Shown one piece after another: positions 1 to 8,528 of a stretch of DNA of 64,000 bases. Numbering within the stretch: position 1 is the stretch's first letter; every line of letters begins with the position of its first letter. This DNA is from Burkholderiales bacterium (lineage in GTDB: Bacteria; Pseudomonadota; Gammaproteobacteria; Burkholderiales; Burkholderiaceae_D): assembly GCA_016200895.1 (NCBI GenBank), contig JACQDX010000125.1:35461-99460 (forward strand). Reading direction: 5' to 3'. Made by a program: the position numbers and the translations under genes. The notes beneath the pieces are model-generated. The model did no database searches. It saw nothing but the letters and a program-made list of their open reading frames with translations, and was not told where the DNA came from.

Positions 1-323
1 AAATCTTTGATGCCAGCCTGGCACGCATGAACGCCTTTGGTCGCATCGCCCTGTGTGGTTTGATTGCCGGTTACAACGGCGAGCAACTGAGCATCAAGAA
101 CGCCCGGGTATTCCTGACCATGCGCTTGACCATGCGTGGCTTTATCGTCTCAGAACACATGGATTTGTGGCCGCAAGGTTTGAAAGAACTAGGTGGTCTG
201 GTTGCGACTGGTAAATTGAAATTCCGCGAATCTGTCGCGGAAGGAATCGCTGCTGCGCCAGAAGCATTTATTGGTCTGTTGAAAGGCAAGAATTTCGGCA
301 AGCAACTGGTGAAGCTGATTTGA
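1..323 (+). CDS. MDR-family NADP-dependent oxidoreductase, C-terminal part (5' truncated)
   Basis: This is the C-terminal end of a zinc-independent medium-chain dehydrogenase/reductase, of the leukotriene B4 12-hydroxydehydrogenase / prostaglandin reductase / CurA type. The reading frame is open from base 3 (IFDASLARMNAFGRI) to the stop at 321-323, so the gene begins outside the window; the ATG at 27 is internal. The stretch GEIFDASLAR-MNAFGRIALCGLIAGYN is the characteristic end of the NADPH-binding Rossmann domain in this family, followed by the final catalytic-domain helix (EGIAAAPEAFIGLLKGKNFGKQLVKL). Family members reduce activated double bonds of enones or enals with NADPH. It heads a co-directional run of six genes, with 35 bases to the GST gene. 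The family call is firm; the substrate is unknown. Confidence 0.85.
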   Translation, partial: IFDASLARMNAFGRIALCGLIAGYNGEQLSIKNARVFLTMRLTMRGFIVSEHMDLWPQGLKELGGLVATGKLKFRESVAEGIAAAPEAFIGLLKGKNFGKQLVKLI

Positions 324-358
324 GTTAACTCTATAAACCTAAAGAGCACAGAGCAGCC

Positions 359-1291
359 ATGTCCGATATTATCCTCCACAATTTTGCAGTATCTCCATTT
401 TCAGAAAAAATCCGACTGATTTTCGGCTTTAAACAATTGAGCTGGAAATCAGTCACGGTACCTATCATTATGCCCAAGCCTGATGTGACGGCATTGACAG
501 GTGGTTACCGACGCACGCCCATACTGCAAATTGGTGGAGATATTTATTGCGACACTTCCCTGATTGCCGAGACGCTGGATAAACGTTCACCTGTACCCAC
601 GCTGTATCCCAGTGCCATCGAAGGCATTGCACGCAACCTGGCGCAATGGGCAGACAGTACGCTGTTCTGGACGGCGATCCCTTATGCATTTCAGCCAGCG
701 GCCATTCCTTCCATATTTGGCAATATCAGTGCGGAGGAATTGCAGGCCTTCAGTGCAGACCGTGCCACCATGCGTGGCAATATGCCACGGACCAGCATGG
801 GGGAAGCCAAAGGGCAGCTTTGTGAATATTTAAGGCGTCTGGAAAACATGCTCAGTGGCGATGCTCCATTTCTACTCGGGGCACAAGCCAGTATTGCTGA
901 TTTTGCTGTCTATCAGGCGCTGTGGTTGATACGACTGGCACCAGCAATCAATCCTATTTTCGATGCTTATCCAAAACTGTCGAAGTGGATGGACCTGGTT
1001 GCCGCTTTCGGCCATCACCAGTCTGAAACTCTGAACAGTATAGAAGCACTGGACATTGCCAGGAACGCACAAAGTTTTGATACTGATGGGCGCAACTTTG
1101 TTGACACCCATGGCATAGCACTGGGCGAACCGGTCGCCATCATGCCGACTGACTATGCGCTGGATCCTGTCGTTGGCGAGCTGGTGATCTCCAGTGAAAA
1201 TGAATTGGCCGTGCGTCGTGAAGATGAACGAGCTGGAACTGTGGTCGTGCATTTCCCCCGTGTAGGGTTCCAGATGAAACGCGCAAAATAA
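359..1291 (+). CDS. Glutathione S-transferase family protein
   Basis: A 310-residue protein with an N-terminal thioredoxin-like GST domain (about residues 3-80: SPFSEKIRLIFGFKQLSWKSV, then TPILQIGGDIYCDTSLIAETL, which contains the cis-Pro and the 'DTSLI' equivalent of the glutathione-binding E/DS motif). An all-helical C-terminal domain follows (about 90-220, with APFLLGAQASIADFAVYQALW, the usual N-capping box region). It is longer than a classical 200-220 residue GST; about 80 extra C-terminal residues resemble no domain I know. GSTs conjugate or isomerise electrophiles in the cytoplasm. Lying between an MDR reductase and an SDR, it may belong to a pathway for an aromatic or lipid-derived compound, which is inference from context only. 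The start at 359 follows AGAGCAGCC, a weak ribosome site. Confidence 0.87.
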   Translation: MSDIILHNFAVSPFSEKIRLIFGFKQLSWKSVTVPIIMPKPDVTALTGGYRRTPILQIGGDIYCDTSLIAETLDKRSPVPTLYPSAIEGIARNLAQWADSTLFWTAIPYAFQPAAIPSIFGNISAEELQAFSADRATMRGNMPRTSMGEAKGQLCEYLRRLENMLSGDAPFLLGAQASIADFAVYQALWLIRLAPAINPIFDAYPKLSKWMDLVAAFGHHQSETLNSIEALDIARNAQSFDTDGRNFVDTHGIALGEPVAIMPTDYALDPVVGELVISSENELAVRREDERAGTVVVHFPRVGFQMKRAK

Positions 1292-1339
1292 ACTGAATCA
1301 AAATAAATAAGCTTAATAAAATACACACAAGGAGACAAC

Positions 1340-2239
1340 ATGAAAGTATTCAAAGACAGAGTAGCCGTGATTACCGGCGGTGCCAGTGGTTTTGGTCGTG
1401 AATTTGCGATTATCGGTGCGCGTTTAGGTATGAAGCTGGTGCTGGCTGATGTGCAGCAAGATGCCCTGGATAAAACCAAAGCAGAGCTGGAAGCGCAAGG
1501 TGCACAAGTACTGGCCATGCGTTGCGATGTACGCCATGCAGAAGAAGTGCAGGCCCTTGCTGACGCGACCATGGAGAAATTTGGTGCCGTCCATCTGGTA
1601 TTCAACAATGCCGGTGTCGGTTCTGGCGGCCTGATCTGGGAAAACACACAGGCCGACTGGGATTGGGTGATAGGCGTTAATCTCTGGGGTGTCATTCACG
1701 GCGTGCGCATCTTCACCAATCTGATGCTGGAATGTGCAAAGAAAGACCCGCAATTTGAAGGGCATATCGTCAACACGGCATCCATGGCGGGTTTGCTCAA
1801 TGCGCCGACCATGGGGGTGTATAACGTCTCCAAGCATGCAGTTGTATCTCTGTCAGAATCCCTGTATCAGGATTTGAAACTGGTAGAAGCGCCGATAGGC
1901 GCTTCTGTGCTGTGTCCTTATTTTGTACCTACCGGCATTTCGCAATCGCATAGAAACCGCCCTGAAGATGTGCCAGGTTCTGCACCAACTGCCAGCCAAA
2001 GAGCGGCACAGGCCATGTCAGACAAGGCTGTGAATTCCGGCAAGGTGACAGCCGAGGAAGTGGCTGAAAACACCTTCAAGGCGATTTCCGACGAACAGTT
2101 CTATATCTTTTCTCACCCTGGTGCTTTGGGTAATGTGCAGGAGCGCATGGAAGACATCGTCCTGCAACGCAATCCTGGCGACCCTTACAAGGCTGCGCCA
2201 CATATCCGTGACATGCTCAGAGCCAAGCTCAAGGCCTGA
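1340..2239 (+). CDS. Short-chain dehydrogenase/reductase (SDR)
   Basis: A classical SDR of 299 residues. The NAD(P)-binding motif TGGASGFG lies near residues 12-19, CDV at about 62, NNAG at about 90 and the catalytic YxxxK as YNVSK near 160, with an upstream Ser in the VNTASMAG segment. The last 50 residues (DEQFYIFSHPGALGNVQERMEDIV) are typical of the longer SDRs that act on bulky or lipophilic alcohols. An AAGGAGACAAC ribosome site directly precedes the ATG. The gene lies 48 bases after the GST and 31 before the alpha/beta hydrolase, so it is probably in the same transcript. It interconverts an alcohol and a ketone with NAD(P)H; the substrate cannot be read from the sequence. Confidence 0.92.
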   Translation: MKVFKDRVAVITGGASGFGREFAIIGARLGMKLVLADVQQDALDKTKAELEAQGAQVLAMRCDVRHAEEVQALADATMEKFGAVHLVFNNAGVGSGGLIWENTQADWDWVIGVNLWGVIHGVRIFTNLMLECAKKDPQFEGHIVNTASMAGLLNAPTMGVYNVSKHAVVSLSESLYQDLKLVEAPIGASVLCPYFVPTGISQSHRNRPEDVPGSAPTASQRAAQAMSDKAVNSGKVTAEEVAENTFKAISDEQFYIFSHPGALGNVQERMEDIVLQRNPGDPYKAAPHIRDMLRAKLKA

Positions 2240-2270
2240 TTACCACTTCAAGCATCAAGGAGAAGCATTG

Positions 2271-3167
2271 ATGACAGCAGAAATTCAAAGTAATCAGTTT
2301 GCTACACTGAATAATGGAACCCGGCTGCATTTTGCCAGTGCTGGTGAGCGAGGCAGGCCATTGATCTTGTTCGTGCATGGTTTTCCAGAATTCTGGTACG
2401 AATGGTCCGCTCAACTAGCTGAGTTCGGGCAGGATCATTTTGCGGTGGCACCAGATTTACGTGGCTTCAATCTGTCAGACATGCCTGCCGATGTTGCTGC
2501 CTACAAGGCCAGGCATATTGTCGATGACCTGCGTTTGTTGATTACTCATCTGGGTTATCAGCAAGCCACGGTCGTCGCGCATGACTGGGGTGGGGCGGTA
2601 TGCTGGAATATGGCGATTGCCCTGCCTGCCTTGTTTGAAAAACTGATCATCATCAACTCACCGCATCCCTACCTATTCATGCAAGCGCTGGCGACTGATC
2701 CGGCGCAAAGGACTTCCAGTGAATACATGAACTGGCTGCGCAATCCAGGTTCAGAAGACGCACTTGCCAAAGATGATTTTGCCCTGATGGATGGCTTCTT
2801 CAATGGCATGGGGCAGGGTGATGCAAGCTGGTTTGATGCAGATACTCAGGCGGCTTATCATGCGTGCTGGGCGCGTGGTTTGACAGGCGGTGTCAATTAC
2901 TACCGTGCCTCGCCATTGCATCCGCCAACGGACAAAAATCCTGGACCACTGCAATTGAATCTGAACCCCGCCGATTTCCAGGTGAAAGTGCCGACTCGTG
3001 TCATCTGGGGGGAGAATGACAAGGCCTTGCCCAAAACCTTGCTGGATGGTCTGGAGAATTTTGTCGATGATATCCAGATACAGCGTATAGCTGAAGGTTC
3101 ACATTGGGTCATCCATGAACAGCCCGAGCGCGTCAACCGCCTTATTCGTCAATTTTTGCAGAGTTAG
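2271..3167 (+). CDS. Alpha/beta hydrolase, epoxide-hydrolase/dehalogenase type
   Basis: A 298-residue alpha/beta-hydrolase. The oxyanion motif HGFPEFWYEW is followed by the nucleophile elbow AHDWGGAVCW, in which the nucleophile is Asp, as in epoxide hydrolases and haloacid-type dehalogenases (esterases have Ser). The acid is probably the Asp in WGENDKALP, and the catalytic His lies in EGSHWVIHEQPERV near the C-terminus. The frame stays open upstream to 2121, but that overlaps the SDR; the ATG at 2271 has an AAGGAG ribosome site seven bases before it and begins where family homology begins. It is 31 bases after the SDR and 5 before the thioesterase. An Asp nucleophile implies a hydrolysed ester intermediate; whether the substrate is an epoxide or a halide is not decided here. 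Confidence 0.9.
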   Translation: MTAEIQSNQFATLNNGTRLHFASAGERGRPLILFVHGFPEFWYEWSAQLAEFGQDHFAVAPDLRGFNLSDMPADVAAYKARHIVDDLRLLITHLGYQQATVVAHDWGGAVCWNMAIALPALFEKLIIINSPHPYLFMQALATDPAQRTSSEYMNWLRNPGSEDALAKDDFALMDGFFNGMGQGDASWFDADTQAAYHACWARGLTGGVNYYRASPLHPPTDKNPGPLQLNLNPADFQVKVPTRVIWGENDKALPKTLLDGLENFVDDIQIQRIAEGSHWVIHEQPERVNRLIRQFLQS

Positions 3168-3172
3168 GAATT

Positions 3173-3616
3173 ATGGCCAAAGCAGATTTTTCTTTCTTTC
3201 ATCGCTTGCGGGTACGTTGGTCAGAAGTCGACATGCAAGCCATCGTCTTCAATGGTAATTACCTCAATTATTTTGATGTAGCCTTTACCGAATACTGGCG
3301 TGCCACCGGCTTGCCGAATGTGATTTTCCAGGCAGCCGAGGGCAAAGAATTATTTGCCCGCAAATCCACCATTGAATACATGGCACCGGCCAGGTTTGAT
3401 GATGAACTGGATATAGGCGTGCGTTGCGCCAGCATAGGCCGTTCTTCTCTCCAATTCATCCTCGAAATTTATCTTGGCGAAAACCATTTGATATCTGGTG
3501 AGCTGGTGTATGTGTATGCCGATACCGAAAAACGCAAGGCAGTTGTTGTGACAGATGCATGGCGTGCGATAATTTCATCCTTTGAAACGCATACACCTGT
3601 CGACACCCGAACATGA
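3173..3616 (+). CDS. Acyl-CoA thioesterase, YbgC/4-hydroxybenzoyl-CoA type hot-dog fold
   Basis: A 147-residue single hot-dog domain. The signature VRWSEVDMQAIVFNGNYLNYFDVAFTEYWR (about residues 13-42) holds the catalytic Asp and the HxNY-like segment of the 4HBT/YbgC family; here Asn replaces the usual His in 'VFNGNYL'. The middle of the protein (YMAPARFDDELDIGVRCASIGRSSLQFILEIY) is the hot-dog beta sheet. Such enzymes hydrolyse acyl- or aroyl-CoA thioesters in the cytoplasm. It starts 5 bases after the hydrolase, and its stop overlaps the next start (ATGA), so translation is probably coupled. Chain-length preference is not predictable. Confidence 0.9.
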   Translation: MAKADFSFFHRLRVRWSEVDMQAIVFNGNYLNYFDVAFTEYWRATGLPNVIFQAAEGKELFARKSTIEYMAPARFDDELDIGVRCASIGRSSLQFILEIYLGENHLISGELVYVYADTEKRKAVVVTDAWRAIISSFETHTPVDTRT

Positions 3617-4047
3617 ATACTGAAAACCTGCGCCTGGTCATTGCTGACTGGGCTACGCTGCAAAAAGATGCCCAGGCAATACGCTATGAAGTCTTCGTCA
3701 TTGAACAAAAAATCCCTGCTGAACTGGAGTGGGACGCTGCTGACGCGCAATGTGTGCATGCAGTTGCTTATGATGCAAATGGCAAGGCGGTGGGAACGGG
3801 CCGTCTTTTACCTGATGCACATATAGGTCGCATGGCTGTGTTGGCAACAGCACGTGGCTTGGGCGTAGGTGCAAAGATTCTGCGCGCCTTGATGGCGGAG
3901 GCGCAGGCAACAGGAGAGCAGGCGGTGCGTTTGAACGCGCAACAGTCCGCAGAAAATTTCTATCTCAAGGAAGGCTTTACCCGCGATGGCGAGATTTTTG
4001 AAGAGGCTGGCATTCCCCATGTCAGCATGGCCTACCATTTTTCCTGA
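3613..4047 (+). CDS. GNAT N-acetyltransferase, ElaA/YjcF-like
   Basis: A 144-residue GNAT-fold acetyltransferase. The N-terminal strand and helix with AIRYEVFVIEQKIPAELEWD is the ElaA/YjcF hallmark. The acetyl-CoA pyrophosphate loop is read as MAVLATARGLGVGAKILRALM (R/Q-x-x-G-x-G/A motif, about residues 76-95), followed by the strand VRLNAQQSAENFYLKEGF. The ATG overlaps the stop of the thioesterase by four bases. The acceptor (amine, peptide or small molecule) is unknown. It is the last gene of the run; a rho-independent terminator lies 70 bases downstream. Confidence 0.88.
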   Translation: MNTENLRLVIADWATLQKDAQAIRYEVFVIEQKIPAELEWDAADAQCVHAVAYDANGKAVGTGRLLPDAHIGRMAVLATARGLGVGAKILRALMAEAQATGEQAVRLNAQQSAENFYLKEGFTRDGEIFEEAGIPHVSMAYHFS

Positions 4048-4117
4048 TTGAATTGACTACAGCAAAACAGCCTGAACTGTGCTGCAGGGATAATTTTTCT
4101 TGGGTAATGTCAACATT

Positions 4118-4158
4118 AAATGCCGTTCTGCACATGTAGCAGGATGGCATTTTTATTT
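4118..4158 (+). terminator. Rho-independent terminator after the GNAT gene, shared with the convergent gene
   Basis: The arms AAATGCC (4118-4124) and GGCATTT (4146-4152) enclose a second pairing of TCTGC with GCAGG, and a T-rich tract (TTTTTATTT) follows. It closes the operon starting upstream of base 1 and touches the stop codon of the convergent Mpo1-like gene. Confidence 0.75.
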
Positions 4159-4490
4159 CAGGCTTTACGCACGTCATCTTGCTGGGAGAAGCTGATTTTT
4201 CTACTCACTAATTGCCAATACATGACCCAGTCTCCCATGAAGGAAAACAAGAGCTGTTTGAATGATGCCGGGCGGTTCTTTTCGAAAACAAAGTGTCCGA
4301 TCCAGGCAAAGCCATAACCGCAGATGGGTACTGCCAGTAAATATCCAGCATGGTCGGTGACGATAAATGTGGCGAAACTCAAAATCACCAGACTGCTTCC
4401 AAGAAAGTGCAATTGTCTGCAAGTTTTATTACTGTGTTCAGTCAAGTAAAAAGCGTAAAACGCTGAAAAGTCAGTGTATTTCTCTGCCAT
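4158..4490 (-). CDS. DUF962 / Mpo1-like membrane protein
   Basis: A 110-residue protein of the DUF962 (Mpo1/YGL010w-like) family. The N-terminal block YTDFSAFYAFYLTEHSNKTCRQLHFLGSS carries the conserved E-H-x-N and R-x-x-H-F-x-G motif, with the histidines that bind iron in yeast Mpo1. Two membrane segments follow (about residues 30-48 and 55-72) and then GYGFAWIGHFVFEKNRPASF with the second conserved His and NRPA. Yeast Mpo1 is an Fe(II) dioxygenase of fatty acid alpha-oxidation; the bacterial role is not established. The frame extends to 4502, but ATG at 4488-4490 has GGAGACGACA before it and matches the family N-terminus. The gene is convergent with the GNAT gene. Confidence 0.88.
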   Translation of the reverse strand: MAEKYTDFSAFYAFYLTEHSNKTCRQLHFLGSSLVILSFATFIVTDHAGYLLAVPICGYGFAWIGHFVFEKNRPASFKQLLFSFMGDWVMYWQLVSRKISFSQQDDVRKA

Positions 4491-4938
4491 TGTCGTCTCC
4501 ATCTGGTTTCCATCTTTGTTATTACATCTATCAGCGATCGGATAGCCTTGTTATTGGCCATCTTAGGACAAGTGTCAGCAGTAGTGTTAGTAAATTTCCA
4601 TATCTTCAAATGGTTTATCAAATTTTCAATGATGCTGCATGGATAGTGATAAATTGCAATATTGACATTGCAAAAACATCTACTATTATTCAAGTTGATA
4701 TACATTTAAGAAATAACTATATATGATTTTTGCTACTAAGCTTAATCTTTCGATAGTTATATTTAATAATATAAGTGTTTGATGTTAAAAGCTTTATTAG
4801 AAAGACACAAATTTTAATAATTTCCTTGTGGCATTAAATTCTGTGTGGCAATATGAGTTTGTCGAACAAGCTTATGCAGGCCCTGATCAAGTAAACCAAG
4901 TCAAACATTTTTCAGCTGACAACGTTTTTGGGGGAATC
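4491..4938. other. AT-rich intergenic region upstream of the chemoreceptor
   Basis: About 450 bases, strongly AT-rich from 4590 to 4830. The chemoreceptor frame stays open upstream to 4828, but that part has no domain character and no ribosome site. I see no convincing sigma-28 promoter (TAAA-N15-GCCGATAA) and no RNA gene. It probably holds the divergent promoters of the DUF962 gene and the chemoreceptor. Confidence 0.5.
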
Positions 4939-6684
4939 ATGAACATCGAGAATTCAAAAGTCTCAACCCGTCTGATAACTGGTTTTGGCCTGGTTTTGGG
5001 CTTGCTGCTGGTTGTTCTTCTTCTGGGAACAACTTATATGGCGAAGATGCATCAGCGTCTGGAAGAAATCGCCAACGTCAATAATGTACAGTCCAAACTG
5101 GCATCAACCATGTATCTGACCGTGACCGAACGGGCACTGGCCTTGCGCAATCTCATTTTATTGTCAGACGAAGCAGAAATCCAGATCGAAGTGAAAAGGA
5201 TCGCAGCGCAGACCAAGAGATATGCCGAGGCTGAAGAAAAACTCACGCAGATGTTGAGAGTTGATCCAAATGCGACGCCAGAGCAAATTGCCTTGCTGGG
5301 TAAGATCAGGGATCAGGCTAAATTATCTGAACCTTTTATCGCCAAAGGCGCAGAGTTGGGTGTTAATAAACAAGGTGATGAAGCTTATAAATTACTGCGT
5401 TTCGAATTCCGCCCGATACAAAAAAAATGGTGGGACTTGCTGAACGAATTTATTTCTGACGAAGAAAAACAGAATTCTGCAGCCATTGACCAGGCACAAC
5501 AAGATTATAGTGATGCAAAAAAACTCATGTATATGTTTGGTGCTGCTGCCTTGTTGGTCGGCATGTTAGCAGCCTGGATCATCGTCAGAAGTTTGCTGAA
5601 ACAATTGGGTGGCGAGCCACGCTATGCAGTGCAAATAGCCGAAAGAATTGCTGCGGGTGATTTGTCTGTTCCTATCAAACTGGCAGATAAGGACACGCAT
5701 AGTCTCATGCATGCCATGCATGGAATGCAAAAAGGATTGGCTGACATTGTAGGAATGGTGCGCTCAGGTACAGATACTATCGCTACCGCTTCAAGGCAAA
5801 TAGCTTCGGGCAATATGGACTTGTCTTCACGTACTGAGGCACAGGCGGGTTCATTAGAGGAAACAGCATCATCAATGGAAGAACTGACTTCTACAGTCAA
5901 ACAAAATGCTGACAGTGCCAGGCAAGCCAATATTCTGGCGCAATCTGCCTCGGATGTTGCTATCAAGGGAGGTACTGTGGTCTCTGAAGTTGTCCAGACC
6001 ATGGGTTCCATTAACACTTCGTCTCGCAAGATTGTAGATATCATCGGTGTTATTGATGGTATTGCTTTTCAAACCAATATTCTCGCCTTGAATGCCGCTG
6101 TTGAGGCTGCCCGTGCTGGTGAACAAGGCCGCGGTTTTGCTGTCGTTGCCACTGAAGTCAGGAATCTGGCTCAGCGTTCAGCCGAGGCTGCGCGTGAAAT
6201 CAAGCATTTGATTGATGATTCGGTCACCAAGGTGGATATAGGTGCAAAACTGGTCGATCAGGCCGGGCTGACGATGGATGAAATTGTGGTCAGCATCAAG
6301 CGTGTGACCGGCATTATGAGTGAGATCATGCTGGCAAGTCAGGAGCAGACTGTAGGTATAGAACAGATCAATGAAGCCATCGCGCAGATGGATGATGTCA
6401 CCCAGCAAAATGCTGCATTGGTGGAAGAGGCAGCTGCTGCCGCTACTGCATTGCAAAATCAGGCGGATGACTTGTCTGAACTGGTCAGCACCTTCCAACT
6501 GGTGACTGAGAAAAATGCTCAGCCTGCATGGAGTGAGCCTGTTATGACGGACAAGAAAATTGTCCCGCTGATTAAAAAGGTCGCACCTCAGAATAAAAAT
6601 AAAAGCGCTGTGAAACAGATTAAGCGTGTGGCGAATGCCAATAATAATCCCCAGTCGGGTAATGCTGATTGGGAAGAATTTTGA
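4939..6684 (+). CDS. Methyl-accepting chemotaxis protein
   Basis: A 581-residue transmembrane chemoreceptor. TM1 spans about residues 12-35. The periplasmic part (about 36-195) is helical and resembles a four-helix-bundle (4HB_MCP) sensor. TM2 (about 196-216) leads into [28 protein letters not shown], the HAMP domain. The cytoplasmic coiled coil has the conserved hairpin tip [33 protein letters not shown] (about 370-402), which contacts CheA and CheW. The tail is basic and ends in DWEEF, similar to the CheR/CheB-tethering pentapeptide xWxxF. The start at 4939 follows GGGGGAATC; the frame is open further upstream, but without a ribosome site. The ligand is unknown. No che genes are nearby. Confidence 0.94.
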   Translation: MNIENSKVSTRLITGFGLVLGLLLVVLLLGTTYMAKMHQRLEEIANVNNVQSKLASTMYLTVTERALALRNLILLSDEAEIQIEVKRIAAQTKRYAEAEEKLTQMLRVDPNATPEQIALLGKIRDQAKLSEPFIAKGAELGVNKQGDEAYKLLRFEFRPIQKKWWDLLNEFISDEEKQNSAAIDQAQQDYSDAKKLMYMFGAAALLVGMLAAWIIVRSLLKQLGGEPRYAVQIAERIAAGDLSVPIKLADKDTHSLMHAMHGMQKGLADIVGMVRSGTDTIATASRQIASGNMDLSSRTEAQAGSLEETASSMEELTSTVKQNADSARQANILAQSASDVAIKGGTVVSEVVQTMGSINTSSRKIVDIIGVIDGIAFQTNILALNAAVEAARAGEQGRGFAVVATEVRNLAQRSAEAAREIKHLIDDSVTKVDIGAKLVDQAGLTMDEIVVSIKRVTGIMSEIMLASQEQTVGIEQINEAIAQMDDVTQQNAALVEEAAAAATALQNQADDLSELVSTFQLVTEKNAQPAWSEPVMTDKKIVPLIKKVAPQNKNKSAVKQIKRVANANNNPQSGNADWEEF

Positions 6685-6732
6685 TGAGCTGAATGAATTG
6701 TTGGACACTAGCGGTAAAACCAGGAGCAACAT

Positions 6733-7437
6733 ATGCAAGCGAATACGAGCATACTGGAAGACAAGCCACAAGCTGAACAGACAATGGTCAGAGTAGAGCG
6801 CAGGACGCAATTTGGTCGCTTTGTGCAAAGCCCGCAGACGAGTGGGGTGGATATCAAATGGCATTATGGCGTTGTCAATTCAAATGCCCGTGAACGCTTG
6901 ATGCGGCAAAGTCCGGCTACATTGTGGCTGACCGGTTTGAGTGGGGCAGGTAAATCGACGCTGGCCTATGCACTGGAAAAAATAATGCTGGAACGCGGTC
7001 ACTGTTGTTTTGTCGTTGATGGCGATAACCTGCGCCATCACCTGAACAGTGACTTAGGATTTTCTGCCCACGACAGACGCGAAAACATACGCAGGGCAGC
7101 GGAAGTAGCCCATCTGATGAATGAAGCAGGGATGATCGCCATCACTGCGTTTATTTCACCGTTTCGTGATGACAGGGCGATGGCGAAAGAAATAATAGGG
7201 CAAGAACGCTTTGTCGAAGTACACGTGAGTACGCCGGGGATAGTGTGCGAAAGGCGTGACTCCAAAGGTCTGTATGCCAAGGCACGCAGAGGAGAAATCC
7301 CCGAATTTACAGGCGTCTCAGCTCCTTACGAAGCACCTTTGGACCCTGATCTGGAAATCAATTCTGAGCAACATACGATAGAAGACGCCGCCGAAAAACT
7401 CTACAGACACCTGATAGGATTATGCTATATCAAATAG
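6733..7437 (+). CDS. cysC: Adenylyl-sulfate (APS) kinase
   Basis: A 234-residue APS kinase that phosphorylates adenosine 5'-phosphosulfate to PAPS with ATP. Walker A is GLSGAGKST (about residues 68-76). The substrate region VVDGDNLRHHLNSDLGFSAHDRRENIRRAAEVAHL and the lid (DSKGLYAKARRGEIPEFTGVSAPYEAP) are fully conserved. About 45 extra N-terminal residues precede the usual IKWHYGVV start of stand-alone CysC proteins. CAGGAGCAACAT precedes the ATG. It is followed at once by a DHH phosphoesterase and a sulfotransferase, so PAPS is probably made here for sulfation, not only for assimilation; no cysDN or cysH is present in the window. Confidence 0.95.
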   Translation: MQANTSILEDKPQAEQTMVRVERRTQFGRFVQSPQTSGVDIKWHYGVVNSNARERLMRQSPATLWLTGLSGAGKSTLAYALEKIMLERGHCCFVVDGDNLRHHLNSDLGFSAHDRRENIRRAAEVAHLMNEAGMIAITAFISPFRDDRAMAKEIIGQERFVEVHVSTPGIVCERRDSKGLYAKARRGEIPEFTGVSAPYEAPLDPDLEINSEQHTIEDAAEKLYRHLIGLCYIK

Positions 7438-7457
7438 CGGCAAATAGTGGGAAATTC

Positions 7458-8468
7458 ATGTCAGCAGAGTTCAATCATTCAGTACTAGCCTACGATGTGT
7501 TTAATGGTGACGCGGATGGTATTTGCGCCTTGCATCAGCTCAGGTTGGCGCAACCACGCGATGCTGGACTGATTACCGGTGCCAAGCGGGATATTGATTT
7601 GCTCAACCGCTTCGTAGCTAAATCTGGTGACAAGCTGACAGTCCTGGATATCTCCCTGGACAGCAATATTGCAGCACTGCGCAAGCATCTTGCCGCCGGT
7701 GCAGAGATTACTTACTTCGATCATCACAATGCTGCACTGGCTTTTGAGCATGAACATCTGCATTTGCATTGCGACATGGCCGCTGATGTATGCAGCAGCA
7801 TACTGGTCAATCGCCATTTAAACGGTCAATATTGGCAATGGGCAGTTGTTGCAGCTTATGGGGATAACTTGCCTGATGTTGCAACTTCCATGGGCATTGA
7901 GGCAGGTCTGAATGAGTTGCAGCGCAAGCAATTGCAAGAGTTGGGTATTATGCTCAACTATAACGCCTATGGCGAGTCAGTAGATGATTTGCATTTTCAC
8001 CCGGCGGCCTTATACCTTGCCCTACATGACTATGTCGATCCTTTCGATTTTTTGAATAATGCTGCGCAATTTGATGTCTTGCGTGCAGCCTATGCCAGTG
8101 ATATGGCGTTTATGCAAGGCTTGCGTGCCCATAGGCAAAATGAATTGTCCAGCATCTATATCTTGCCTGCTCAGTCATGGGCCAGGCGTGTCTCAGGCAT
8201 TCTGGCAAATCAATTGACGCAAGAGCAGCGTGGAAAATCTTTCGCGGTACTGACTGCAAAACCAGATGGCAATTATGTCGTCAGCGTGCGTTCAGGTAAT
8301 GCAGATAGCTGCCCGGCCAACCAATTCTGTTCTATGTTTGCTACCGGTGGCGGACGACGTGGCGCAGGTGGTATCAATCATTTACCAGCGTCAGAAGTAG
8401 ATGGTTTTATACAAACTTTTATAGCTTTTTTCGACAAAATGGAAAAACCTCAACTCAGCTTGTCATGA
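7458..8468 (+). CDS. DHH-family phosphoesterase
   Basis: A 336-residue DHH/DHHA1 protein. Motif I is DVFNGDADGI (GDADG at 17-21), then LDISLD, the metal-binding DHH at residues 88-90 (YFDHHNAA), and a C-terminal substrate loop GGGRRGAGG (about 297-305) typical of DHHA1. DHH enzymes are Mn2+-dependent phosphohydrolases; NrnA-type members degrade nanoRNA and dephosphorylate pAp (3'-phosphoadenosine 5'-phosphate), the by-product of PAPS-dependent sulfation. Its place between APS kinase and a sulfotransferase makes pAp a reasonable substrate, but this is inference; the sequence alone does not separate pAp, nanoRNA or another phosphodiester. An ATG at 7422 overlapping cysC is an alternative start; 7458 was chosen for its GTGGGAAATTC site and because homology begins just after it. 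Confidence 0.87.
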   Translation: MSAEFNHSVLAYDVFNGDADGICALHQLRLAQPRDAGLITGAKRDIDLLNRFVAKSGDKLTVLDISLDSNIAALRKHLAAGAEITYFDHHNAALAFEHEHLHLHCDMAADVCSSILVNRHLNGQYWQWAVVAAYGDNLPDVATSMGIEAGLNELQRKQLQELGIMLNYNAYGESVDDLHFHPAALYLALHDYVDPFDFLNNAAQFDVLRAAYASDMAFMQGLRAHRQNELSSIYILPAQSWARRVSGILANQLTQEQRGKSFAVLTAKPDGNYVVSVRSGNADSCPANQFCSMFATGGGRRGAGGINHLPASEVDGFIQTFIAFFDKMEKPQLSLS

Positions 8469-8528
8469 CCTGACAAGATGGCAAGGTGGTTCTTCCAGAT
8501 TCAGACCTTCAAGTATGGGGAGAGCATC

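Noticed and set aside
4828..4938. N-terminal extension of the chemoreceptor to 4828
   Set aside because: No start with a ribosome site, no family similarity, and the first membrane segment is correctly placed from 4939.
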